A stretch of DNA of 64,000 bases from JAJYKC01 sp963823105. Lineage in GTDB: Bacteria > Acidobacteriota > Terriglobia > Bryobacterales > Bryobacteraceae. This document shows, piece by piece, positions 44,126-51,685 of this stretch. The position numbers were made by a program, and so were the translations under genes. The notes beneath the pieces were generated by a model. The model was not told where the DNA came from, did no database searches, and saw only the letters and a list, made by a program, of their open reading frames with translations. The stretch is taken from positions 186,001 to 250,000 of the forward strand of contig CAWGKC010000003.1 of assembly GCA_963823105.1 (NCBI GenBank), read 5' to 3'. The stretch's first letter is position 1, and the number at the start of each line of letters is the position of its first letter.

Positions 44126-44936
44126 ATGATTTCACGGAGATCTCTTCTTCAGGCGGCGGGCGCGGGAGCGCTGGGCGCTTCTTCCAATGCGCAGCCGGGC
44201 GGAAAGCGCGTGCTGGCGCTGATTGGCGACCGCTATCACAACGCGGACTACATTCGGGTGGCGCTGGATCGAGTGTGGGACGGACTCGGCGTGACGGTCG
44301 ATTACACGATCGATTACGGCCAGCTCTCGCGCGAGGCGCTCAAGAATTACCAGCTCTTTGTCTGCCTGCGCGATGGCATGATCTGGCCGGACGGATATTC
44401 GGGACCCGACGCGTACCCTTATCAACAGGGTCTCGAAAATCGAGGCGATGCTTCCGAGCCGAAGTCCCGGAATTGGCTTAAGGAGGAACAGGCGCTGGCG
44501 CTCAAGGATTTCGTGACCGCGGGCAACGGATTTTATTCTTTGCACAACAACAGCCACGTTTCGCTGTCATCGAAAACCTATCGCGAGGTGATGGGCGGCG
44601 CCTACATTGGCCATCCCGAACTGCGGCCGTTCAAGGTGCGGGTGGTGAACAACTCGCATCCCATCACACAGGGCGTACACGATTTCGTGGTGACCGACGA
44701 GCAGCACTACGTGGAGTACGACAAGGACAGGAAGAACATTCTGCTGGAGGCCGAGAACATCGACGGCCTGACGTTTCGAGAATCTCGGCACGAAATCCAT
44801 TTCCGGATGGGCGTACGAATACGGACGCGGGCGCGTCGTCTTCACCGCCGCCGGCCACACGATTCACGCGCTGTGGAATCCCGAATACGTGAAGCTACAG
44901 AAGCGCGCAGTTCAATGGCTGCTGAAAGAGATCTGA
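44126..44936 (+). CDS. ThuA-like protein with Tat signal, frameshifted
   Basis: Tat-type leader MISRRSLLQAAGAGALGASS, then a class I glutamine-amidotransferase-like fold: KRVLALIGDRYHNADYIRVA, NYQLFVCLRDGMIWPDGYSG, ALKDFVTAGNGFYSLHNNSH and HPITQGVHDFVVTDEQHYVE, all features of the ThuA family (trehalose utilisation). Near 44777 one extra base breaks the frame; after removal it continues ENLGTKSISGWAYEYGRGRV, VFTAAGHTIHALWNPEYVKL and ends LQKRAVQWLLKEI at 44936. Exported folded; sugar-related role inferred from family and neighbours. Confidence 0.8.
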
Positions 44937-44976
44937 TCGTTGACGCGGGGAGAGCGGGCGCGGCGGCGCGCGCGGG

Positions 44977-47900
44977 TTAGGCGACGGCGGGTTCGGAGAC
45001 TTCCGGGGAGGCGGCGGTGAAGTAGGCGCAGTCGGGGTGGTGGAAGACGAGGGCGCTGACGCTGGCTTCGGGGTCCATCATCATTTCCTCGGTGAGGTGG
45101 ACGCCGATGTCTTCGGGGCGGAGGAGATCGAAGAGCGGGCGCTGGTCGTCGAGGTTGGGGCAGGCGGGGTAGCCGAAGCTGTAGCGGTTGCCGCGGTAGC
45201 GCGAGGTGAAGCGGTCGTGCATGGTCATGGACGGAGGGTCGGGGAAGCCCCAATCCTCGCGGATGCGGCGGTGCAGCCATTCGGCGCAGCCTTCGGCGGT
45301 TTCGATGGCGAGGGCCTGGAGGGCGTGGGCTTTGAAGAACTCGCCGGCTTGTTTCGCTTCTTCCGATTTCTGGCGGATGCCGGAGCCGGCGGTGACGACG
45401 AACATGGCGATGTGGTCGCGTTGGCCATCTTCGCCGTCGAGGACGTAATCGCTCAAGCAGAGGCCGTCGGGGCGGGGTTGGCGGCCGAAGCGGAAGGTGT
45501 GGAGCGGCGAGTCGCCGTTGGGTGAGAAGAGGTGAATGGCGTTGCCTTCGCGGACGGCGGGGAAGAATTGCCAGACGGCTTTGACGGATAGGAACGACGC
45601 GGCCCAGTCCTTGACCTCTTCGACGTCGCGATGGAGTTTGAGGGCTTTGGGGTCGCGCTGGGCGAGGAGGTCTTCGAACTTACCCTGGCCTTTGAAGCCG
45701 AGGTGGTGGCCGTAGAGCATGGCGGGGTTGACGTAGCTCCAAAGCTCGGCGAGATCGGGGACGGCGCGGATGCGGCGGTCGAGATACGGCGCGGCGGGGA
45801 TGGGGATGTTGACGCGGACCTTCGAGCTGCGGGCTTCCGACACCGGGACGGGCGCGGCGGCGGCGGGCGCGGTTTCGACAGCGGGCGCGGTGAAGGTGTG
45901 CGAGGCGAGCGTGGCTTCGCGGCTGGCGGGGTCCATGAGATCGTTCATGAGGCGCAGGCCGGTCATGGCGTCTTTGGCGTAGAGAGTGGGCGCGGCGTAG
46001 GCGGGGCCGATGCGGGTTTTGGTGAATTTTTCCGAGAGCGCCGCGCCGCCGACGAGGAGCGGGACATCGATGCCGGCATCGCGCATATCGCCGCCGGTGA
46101 GGATCATCTGTTGCGCGCTTTTGACGAGCAGGCCGGAGAGGCCGATGGCGTCGGGGCGATGCACGCGGAAGGCGCGAATGATGTCTTCGGAGGGGACTTT
46201 GATGCCGAGGTTGACGACTTGATAGCCGTTGTTCGAGAGGATGATCTCGACGAGATTTTTGCCGATGTCGTGGACGTCGCCCTTGACGGTGGCGAGGACG
46301 ATGGTGCCGCGGGAGGCGGTGTCGGCCTTCTCCATGAACTGCTCGAGATGACCGACCGCGGCTTTCATCGCTTCGGCCGATTGCAGGACTTCGGCGACGA
46401 TCAGTTCGTTGTTATTGAAGAGGCGGCCGACCTCCGCCATGCCGGCCATGAGCGGGCCGTTGACGATGTCGAGCGGGGCTGCGCCTTCGGCGCGCTTGAG
46501 GTCGAGGTCGGCGATGAGGCCGTCCTTGGTGCCTTCGATGATGTAGTTGGCGAGGCGCTGGTCGAGCGGGACATCGGCCGATTGTTTCTTCTCGCGCTTG
46601 CCGGTTTTGCGGAAGTGGTCGGTGATGGCGGCGATGTGGAACTGGTTGACGGCGATTTTTTCTTCGCGCGATTGGGCGCGCCAGTCTTCGGGGGCGGAGC
46701 GGAGGAGATCGTGGCTGGGATGATCGGCGGGGACGGCGGCGGGAGGGGTGTTGAAGAGAAGATGCTCGGCGAGGCGGCGCTCGTGTTCGGGGATGGAGGC
46801 GTAGCGCTCCAGCTTTTCGGCGTTGACGATGGCGAGGTCGAGGCCGGCTTTGGTGGCGTAATAAAGGAAGACGGAGTTGACCACTTCGCGGGCGGCGGCG
46901 GGAAGGCCGAAGCTGACGTTGGAGACGCCGAGGATGGTTTTGACGAAGGGGATTTCGCTTTTGATGAGGCGGATGGCTTCGATGGTTTCGACCGCCCCGC
47001 CGACGTAGTTCTCGTCGCCGGTGGCGCAGGGGAAGACCAGCGGATCGATGACGATGTCCTCGGGCGGGATGCCGTATTTATTGGAGAGCAGATCGACGGA
47101 GCGGCGGGCGACGGCAAGTTTGCGGTCGCGGGTGAAGGCTTGGGCTTGTAGTTTGTCCTCGTCGATAGTGCCGCAGACGAGCGCGGCGCCGTAGGCTTTG
47201 GCGAGCGGGGCGATGCGCTCGAATTTCTCCTCGCCGTCTTCGAGGTTGACGGAGTTAATGATGCTCTTGCCCTGGCAGTAAGTGAGGGCGAGCTCCACCG
47301 CGGCGGGGTCGGTGGTGTCGATCATGATGGGGGCTTTGGTTTTGCGGATGAGCTTTTCGTAGAAGACGGGGATGTCGGCGATTTCGTCGCGGTCTGTCGA
47401 TTGGAGGCAGACGTCGACGATGTGCGCGCCGTTGCGGATTTGCCAGCGGGCGATCTCGGTGGCCTCCTCCCATTTCTCGGCGGCGACCATGTTTTTGAAG
47501 AGGCGGGAGCCGATGACGTTGGTGCGCTCGCCGACGATGAGAGGGCGGTTGGAATCCTCCGCTTCGACAAGCTCGATGCCGGAATAGTAGGCGCGGTGAG
47601 AGTTGGGTTTGGGTTGGCGCGGAGGCTTGCCTTGCACCATTTGGGCGATGGCGCGGATGTGGGCGGGAGTGGTTCCGCAGCAGCCGCCGACGAGGTTGAG
47701 CCAGCCGTGGACGGCGAATTTTTCAAGCTGGGAGGCGAGCGAATCCGGGGTTTCGAGATAGAGGCCGTCTTCGTTGGGAAGGCCGGCGTTGGGGTAGCAG
47801 GAGATGCGCGTGGGGGCAAGCTCATGGAGGGTGCGGATGTGATCCGTCATGAGGTCGGGGCCGGTGGCGCAGTTGAGGCCGATGGAGAGCAGCTCGACGT

Positions 47901-48558
47901 GGGCGAGGGAGGCCCAGAGGGCGTCGGCGGTTTGACCGGCGAGCATGGTGCCGGTAGGTTCGATGGTGCCGGAGACCATGGTGGGGATGCGGATGCCACG
48001 CTCGGTTTGGAGGCGGCGGAGGGCGAGGAGGGCGGCTTTGATGTTGCGGGTGTCCTGGGCGGTTTCGATCAGGACGATGTCGGCGCCGCCATCGAGGAGG
48101 CCGCGCGCGGAGTCGTAATAATCGGCTTGTAGTTGGGCGAGGGTGACGTTGCGGGTGACGGTGACCGAGCGCGTGGTGGGACCCATCGAGCCGGCGACGA
48201 AGCGGGGCTTGGCGGGCGTGGAGAATTCGTCCGCCGCCTGGCGGGCGAGGCGGGCGGCGTGGAGGTTGATCTCGTAGGCTTTGGAGGCGATGTCGTATTC
48301 GCCGAGCGAGACGCCGTTGGCGTTGAAGGAATTGGTTTCGACGATGTCGGCGCCGGCTTCGTAGTAAGCGCGGTGGATGTCGAGGATGACGTCGGGGCGG
48401 GAGAGGACGAGATAGTCGTTGCAGCCTTCGAGCGCGGGTCCGCCGAAATCGGCGGCGGTGAGGTTGCGCTGTTGGATCATGGTGCCCATGGCGCCGTCGA
48501 GCACGAGGATGCGGGAGGCGAGGGAATCTTCGAGCGATTGCTGGCGCGTGCGATCCAA
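44977..48558 (-). CDS. metH: Cobalamin-dependent methionine synthase MetH
   Basis: 1,193 residues, full length with all modules. Homocysteine domain: LVLDGAMGTMIQQRNLTAAD, zinc cysteines in SIGLNCATGPDLM and NLVGGCCGTTPAHI. Methyl-THF domain: PLIVGERTNVIGSRLFKNMV. Cap and B12 domain: KGDVHDIGKNLVEIILSNNG (DxHxxG, the cobalt-binding His) and AIGLSGLLVKSAQ. Activation domain at the end: RYSFGYPACPNLDDQRPLFD, binding SAM. The start is a TTG at 48558 in line with AGGA upstream. No cobalamin riboswitch was recognised in the 250 bases upstream. Its first 130 bases plus upstream DNA are copied at 49.87-50.06 kb. Confidence 0.96.
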   Translation of the reverse strand: MDRTRQQSLEDSLASRILVLDGAMGTMIQQRNLTAADFGGPALEGCNDYLVLSRPDVILDIHRAYYEAGADIVETNSFNANGVSLGEYDIASKAYEINLHAARLARQAADEFSTPAKPRFVAGSMGPTTRSVTVTRNVTLAQLQADYYDSARGLLDGGADIVLIETAQDTRNIKAALLALRRLQTERGIRIPTMVSGTIEPTGTMLAGQTADALWASLAHVELLSIGLNCATGPDLMTDHIRTLHELAPTRISCYPNAGLPNEDGLYLETPDSLASQLEKFAVHGWLNLVGGCCGTTPAHIRAIAQMVQGKPPRQPKPNSHRAYYSGIELVEAEDSNRPLIVGERTNVIGSRLFKNMVAAEKWEEATEIARWQIRNGAHIVDVCLQSTDRDEIADIPVFYEKLIRKTKAPIMIDTTDPAAVELALTYCQGKSIINSVNLEDGEEKFERIAPLAKAYGAALVCGTIDEDKLQAQAFTRDRKLAVARRSVDLLSNKYGIPPEDIVIDPLVFPCATGDENYVGGAVETIEAIRLIKSEIPFVKTILGVSNVSFGLPAAAREVVNSVFLYYATKAGLDLAIVNAEKLERYASIPEHERRLAEHLLFNTPPAAVPADHPSHDLLRSAPEDWRAQSREEKIAVNQFHIAAITDHFRKTGKREKKQSADVPLDQRLANYIIEGTKDGLIADLDLKRAEGAAPLDIVNGPLMAGMAEVGRLFNNNELIVAEVLQSAEAMKAAVGHLEQFMEKADTASRGTIVLATVKGDVHDIGKNLVEIILSNNGYQVVNLGIKVPSEDIIRAFRVHRPDAIGLSGLLVKSAQQMILTGGDMRDAGIDVPLLVGGAALSEKFTKTRIGPAYAAPTLYAKDAMTGLRLMNDLMDPASREATLASHTFTAPAVETAPAAAAPVPVSEARSSKVRVNIPIPAAPYLDRRIRAVPDLAELWSYVNPAMLYGHHLGFKGQGKFEDLLAQRDPKALKLHRDVEEVKDWAASFLSVKAVWQFFPAVREGNAIHLFSPNGDSPLHTFRFGRQPRPDGLCLSDYVLDGEDGQRDHIAMFVVTAGSGIRQKSEEAKQAGEFFKAHALQALAIETAEGCAEWLHRRIREDWGFPDPPSMTMHDRFTSRYRGNRYSFGYPACPNLDDQRPLFDLLRPEDIGVHLTEEMMMDPEASVSALVFHHPDCAYFTAASPEVSEPAVA

Positions 48559-48773
48559 AGGGAAGTCCTGGAGGTAAAGACGGACGGGTGGAAAAAACGC
48601 CCGGTAGTTCTATTGTAACGGAAGGGTGCGGGGGGGCGGTACGTTTCGCCGCGTCCCTTCTCCACTGCTAAATCGGCGCGAGCGCGGATTTCTTCGCGCG
48701 GCCGAGGGCCACCCGTTTGGCTAGCGCCTCGCGGATGCCTGGATGGGAAACGGCCAAGGTGCTAGAATCGATC

Positions 48774-48801
48774 TTGACATGCGCCACGTGGCGCGTTACG
48801 G
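48774..48801 (+). promoter_or_regulatory. higBA promoter with palindromic operator
   Basis: TTGACA (48774-48779) and TTACGG (48796-48801) flank a perfect 14-base palindrome GCGCCACGTGGCGC (48781-48794). The site between the two boxes suits repression by the HigA antitoxin. Confidence 0.55.
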
Positions 48802-48807
48802 TCCGGG

Positions 48808-49083
48808 ATGATTCGGACGATCCGCCATAAGGGTTTGAAACGGCTTTTTGAACAGGACGACCCGAGTGGAGTAAACCCGGAACATGTCCGCAAGCTGAGG
48901 AATATTCTGGCGACGCTTCACGCCGCCCGAACCGTCGCCCACATGGATTTGCCAGGGTTCCGGTTGCATCCGCTCAAAGGAGCGTCTAAAGGCTTTTGGG
49001 CGGTTACCGTACGCGCCAACTGGCGAGTGATTTTCCGCTTTGACGGCGGCGCTGAGGACGTCGATTATGTCGATTACCACTGA
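48808..49083 (+). CDS. higB: HigB-type mRNA interferase toxin
   Basis: 91 residues of the RelE/HigB fold: MIRTIRHKGLKRLFEQDDPS, RKLRNILATLHAARTVAHMD, HPLKGASKGFWAVTVRANWR, VIFRFDGGAEDVDYVDYH. The C-terminal W-R-x-x-F-R-F and H are typical of this ribosome-dependent RNase. Followed by HigA after 13 bases, toxin-first as usual for hig. Confidence 0.92.
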   Translation: MIRTIRHKGLKRLFEQDDPSGVNPEHVRKLRNILATLHAARTVAHMDLPGFRLHPLKGASKGFWAVTVRANWRVIFRFDGGAEDVDYVDYH

Positions 49084-49096
49084 AAGGAACACGCCG

Positions 49097-49378
49097 ATGA
49101 TCATGAAGAACCCGCCTCACCCCGGCCTTGTCGTGTTGCAGGAGTGTATTGAGCCTTCGGGCTTGAACATCACGCAAGCGGCCACGGCCCTTGGAGTGAC
49201 ACGCAACACGCTTTCGGAACTCGTAAACGGGAAGCGCGGCATATCCCCTGAAATGGCCGTGAGGCTGTCTAAGGTATTTGGCGGCAGCGCCGAAAGCTGG
49301 CTTGTGCAACAGGCGCAGTACGATCTTGCCCACGTTCGCGCCGACCGGATCAAGCTAAAGCGGCTGGCCCTTGTTTAG
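49097..49378 (+). CDS. higA: HigA-type antitoxin
   Basis: 93 residues, XRE-type helix-turn-helix: NPPHPGLVVLQECIEPSGLN, ITQAATALGVTRNTLSELVN, GKRGISPEMAVRLSKVFGGS, WLVQQAQYDLAHVRADRIKL. It neutralises HigB and should repress the operon through the palindrome at 48781. The start is set at 49097 to leave no large overlap with higB. Confidence 0.92.
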   Translation: MIMKNPPHPGLVVLQECIEPSGLNITQAATALGVTRNTLSELVNGKRGISPEMAVRLSKVFGGSAESWLVQQAQYDLAHVRADRIKLKRLALV

Positions 49379-49428
49379 ATTCACCCAGCGACGCCCTTTG
49401 CGAAACCGCATTTGCGCGCGCTCGCATG

Positions 49429-49443
49429 ACATGTGATACATGT
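49429..49443 (+). promoter_or_regulatory. Operator-like repeat before the RHH antitoxin
   Basis: ACATGT-GAT-ACATGT: two palindromic hexamers 3 bases apart, about 29 bases upstream of the ATG at 49472. A likely binding site for the ribbon-helix-helix antitoxin. Confidence 0.45.
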
Positions 49444-49471
49444 AGGAGACGTCCGCTAGAAGAAATCTCCC

Positions 49472-49684
49472 ATGCTTTCCATCCGCCTAGACCCGAAGAT
49501 TGAGCGTCGCTTGGCGGCGCTCGCGAAGAAGACCGGGCGCACGAAAACCTATTACGTCCGGGAGCTTATCGAGGAGAACTTCGTCGACCTCGAAGTCCGT
49601 TACTTGGCGGAAGCGCGTCTTGAAAAGCGGCGGCCCGCGCTCGCGAGCGAACACGTGAGGAAAGAACTTGTCCTGGAACGTTGA
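49472..49684 (+). CDS. Ribbon-helix-helix antitoxin (RelB/DinJ- or ParD-like)
   Basis: 70 residues: MLSIRLDPKIERRLAALAKK, TGRTKTYYVRELIEENFVDL, then a tail ending KELVLER. The first strand and two helices are a standard RHH domain. It overlaps by 17 bases the TTG start of a ParE/RelE-type toxin whose gene is broken about 75 bases in, so this antitoxin has no working toxin here. Confidence 0.8.
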   Translation: MLSIRLDPKIERRLAALAKKTGRTKTYYVRELIEENFVDLEVRYLAEARLEKRRPALASEHVRKELVLER

Positions 49685-49745
49685 GTACGCCCCGGAGGCG
49701 CTTCAGGACCTCAAGAAAATCGACCGCGCGGCGTCGCGCCGATTC
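49668..49745 (+). pseudogene. ParE/RelE-type toxin, 5' fragment only
   Basis: Reads SWNVEYAPEALQDLKKIDRA then ASRR, the beginning of a ParE/RelE toxin (usual form: W-x-V-x-x-x-x-A-x-x-x-L-x-x-L). It then runs into unrelated DNA copied from the response regulator gene. A second, shorter copy of the same antitoxin/toxin joint is at 50852-50920. Confidence 0.7.
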
Positions 49746-49784
49746 CGGACGCGGAGGCCAGACTGCGGCGGGGTCAGATTGGAC

Positions 49785-49870
49785 GTTGTGGCGGAGGCGG
49801 AGGGTGAAGACGTCGACGGTGCCGTCCGTGACGGCGCGGTCCTGGCCCGATAGGGTGTCCGGGAGTTGCG
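49785..49870 (+). repeat. Copy of part of the response regulator gene
   Basis: Matches 51035-51123 in the same orientation, with shared runs such as GAAGACGTCGACGGT (GTAGACGTCGACGGT in the parent) and GTGACGGCGCGGTCCTGGCC. In the parent this codes, on minus, for the DNA-binding helix region of the regulator. The copy is broken by changes and is not coding. Confidence 0.75.
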
Positions 49871-49873
49871 CGC

Positions 49874-50055
49874 TCCGAGCGCGGTCCGCCGGAATCGGCG
49901 GCGGTGAGTTTGCGCTGATGGATCATGGTACCCATGGCATCGTCGAGTACGAGGATGCGGGAGGAGAGGGAATCTTCGAGCGATCGCTCGCGCGTGCGAT
50001 CCAAAGGAAAGTTCTGAAGGTTACAACGGAGGGGCGAAAAAAACGCGCGGTACAA
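49874..50055 (+). repeat. Copy of the 5' end of metH and its leader
   Basis: Matches 48428-48608 in the same orientation: TCCGCCGGAATCGGCGGCGG, TGGATCATGGTACCCATGGC, GAGGATGCGGGAGGAGAGGG and GCGTGCGATCCAAAGGAAAG. It includes the equivalents of the metH start region and about 50 upstream bases. Substitutions and single-base changes have destroyed the frame. Confidence 0.8.
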
Positions 50056-50147
50056 GCCGGCATCGACGCGAGCTGGGGCTGATTCAGCTTGCCCAAAGCC
50101 GCTTTTAGCGTGAGGCTATGAGAGCATAAGAACGAGGGGCTACCGCA

Positions 50148-50411
50148 ATGACCATTGAGATTCAGAGACCCGAACTCGAAGCCCTCATCCGGGAGCGGAT
50201 GAAAAGCGGCGGATTCCAGAGCGTTGAAGACGTTCTCATGCAGGCGCTGAGATCGTCGTCTATTGCGCCGGAGCAAGGCGCCGGGATATCGAATGGAACG
50301 CCCGCTTCCACGGGAGCCGACCTTGTAGCCGCGATGCAGGCTTCACCGTACAAGGAGATCAACCTGGAGCCAACACGCGATCGACTACCGGTGCGTGACG
50401 TTGCGTTCTGA
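50148..50411 (+). CDS. FitA/VapB-like antitoxin
   Basis: 87 residues: TIEIQRPELEALIRERMKSG and GFQSVEDVLMQALRSSS match the N-terminal part of antitoxins paired with PIN toxins (compare the decayed one at 9317). The tail (YKEINLEPTRDRLPVRDVAF) is the usual toxin-binding end. TGATG overlap with the toxin gene. Confidence 0.8.
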   Translation: MTIEIQRPELEALIRERMKSGGFQSVEDVLMQALRSSSIAPEQGAGISNGTPASTGADLVAAMQASPYKEINLEPTRDRLPVRDVAF

Positions 50412-50836
50412 TGGAGTGGTTGCTGGATACCAATGTCTTGTCGGAGTTGCGCCGGCCGAGGCCTGAACAGCGGGTTGTGGCCTTCATTGAAGGGTGCCCG
50501 CTTGAGCGGCTTTACATCAGCGTGGTCACTCTTGCCGAGATTCGATTTGGAATTGAGCTTGTCGGCGAACCCACGCTCCGCGCCGAGTTGAATGGCTGGC
50601 TCACGCATCAGGTCCGCCCCATGTTCGACAGGCGAGTTCTGCCGGTGACCGAAGACATCATGCTCAAGTGGCGGCTTCTGGTCGAGGAAGGCAGGAAGGC
50701 AGGGCACACGTTCTCTCAACCGGACCTGATCATCGCGGCGACCGCCGTTCACCACGGCATGAGGGTCGTCACTCGCGATCGAAGCGACTACGACAAGGCC
50801 CGCGTGCCCGTTATGAATCCCTGGGATGCTTCGTAG
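50411..50836 (+). CDS. FitB/VapC-type PIN-domain toxin
   Basis: 141 residues, complete PIN RNase: EWLLDTNVLSELRRPRPEQR (first Asp), SVVTLAEIRFGIELVG (Glu), FSQPDLIIAATAVHHGMRVV (Asp) and TRDRSDYDKARVPVMNPWDA (last Asp). All four acidic metal ligands are present, so this pair looks functional, unlike the two PIN genes at 7.1-7.4 and 9.6-10.0 kb. Confidence 0.9.
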   Translation: MEWLLDTNVLSELRRPRPEQRVVAFIEGCPLERLYISVVTLAEIRFGIELVGEPTLRAELNGWLTHQVRPMFDRRVLPVTEDIMLKWRLLVEEGRKAGHTFSQPDLIIAATAVHHGMRVVTRDRSDYDKARVPVMNPWDAS

Positions 50837-50851
50837 CGTTCCGGCGAAGGC

Positions 50852-50920
50852 CTTGCCCTGGAACGTTGAGTACGCCCCGAGGCGCTTCATGACCTCAAGA
50901 AGACCGACCCCGCGTCGGCG
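50852..50920 (+). repeat. Second copy of the RHH/ParE joint
   Basis: CCTGGAACGTTGAGTACGCC, then GAGGCGCTTCATGACCTCAA and CCGCGTCGGCGAGG, parallel to 49671-49735. It lies 4 bases from the end of the response regulator gene. In both places the toxin fragment is next to response-regulator DNA, which suggests a duplicated segment later reshuffled. Confidence 0.75.
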
Positions 50921-50923
50921 AGG

Positions 50924-51640
50924 TTAGACGGTCGCGGGCGTTTTTTCGAGCGCGGCGGGGGCTTCGGCGTTAAAGCTGTAGCCGAAGCCGCGGACGGAGC
51001 GGATGAGGAGGGGGTTGGCGGGATCGGTTTCGACTTTGTGGCGCAGGCGGAGGATGTAGACGTCGACGGTACGGTCGGTGACGGCGCGGTCCTGGCCCCA
51101 TACGGCGTCGAGGAGTTGCTCGCGGCCGAAGACAACGCCGGGGCGGCTCATCAGGTATTCGAGGAGGCGGAATTCGGTGGCGGTTAAGAGGAGTTCCTCG
51201 CCATTGTGGCGCACGCGGCAACTGGAGCGGTCGAGTTCAAGCTGGCCGGAGCGGACGATTTTGGCCGGAGCGGCCTGGCCGCGGAACTGGGTCTTGATGC
51301 GGGCGATGAGTTCGCGGATGAAGAAGGGTTTGACGATGTAGTCGTTGGCGCCGAGCTCGAGGCCGACGATGCGGTCGGCTTCGGAGGCGCGGGCGGTGAG
51401 GAAGATGACGGGGAGGTGGGCGAGGTCGGGATGGCTGCGGATACCTTTGCAGATGTCGAGGCCGTCGGAGTCGGGCAGCATGATGTCGAGCAGGACGAGA
51501 TCGGGACGCTCGCGGCGGCAAAGCTCGATGGCTCCTTTGCCGGTTTGGGCGCCGGCGAAAGCGAAGCCCTCCTTCTCGAGGTTGTACCTCAGAAGGGCGT
51601 AAAGGTCGGAATCATCTTCTATTAGAACGATCTTTTTCAT
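50924..51640 (-). CDS. OmpR/PhoB-type response regulator
   Basis: 238 residues. Receiver domain: VLIEDDSDLYALLRYNLEKE, phospho-acceptor D52 in LVLLDIMLPDSDG, T-loop FLTARAS, K104 in DYIVKPFFIRE. DNA-binding winged helix: LTATEFRLLEYLMSRPGVVF, DRTVDVYILRLRHKVETDPA and SVRGFGYSF. Follows the histidine kinase gene by 45 bases, so both form one two-component system. PhoB-like overall, but no phosphate genes are near, so the signal is not assigned. Confidence 0.94.
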   Translation of the reverse strand: MKKIVLIEDDSDLYALLRYNLEKEGFAFAGAQTGKGAIELCRRERPDLVLLDIMLPDSDGLDICKGIRSHPDLAHLPVIFLTARASEADRIVGLELGANDYIVKPFFIRELIARIKTQFRGQAAPAKIVRSGQLELDRSSCRVRHNGEELLLTATEFRLLEYLMSRPGVVFGREQLLDAVWGQDRAVTDRTVDVYILRLRHKVETDPANPLLIRSVRGFGYSFNAEAPAALEKTPATV

Positions 51641-51685
51641 GCGGCCTTGACCTAATATGGTAAACCGTTTTCCGTTACAAATTGA

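Noticed and set aside
45631..47151. 506-codon plus-strand frame opposite metH
   Set aside because: Low-complexity Gly/Asp/Glu/Ala product, antisense to conserved MetH domains.
48559..48807. Cobalamin or SAM-type riboswitch before metH
   Set aside because: No B12 box or S-box-like core was found in the upstream 250 bases.
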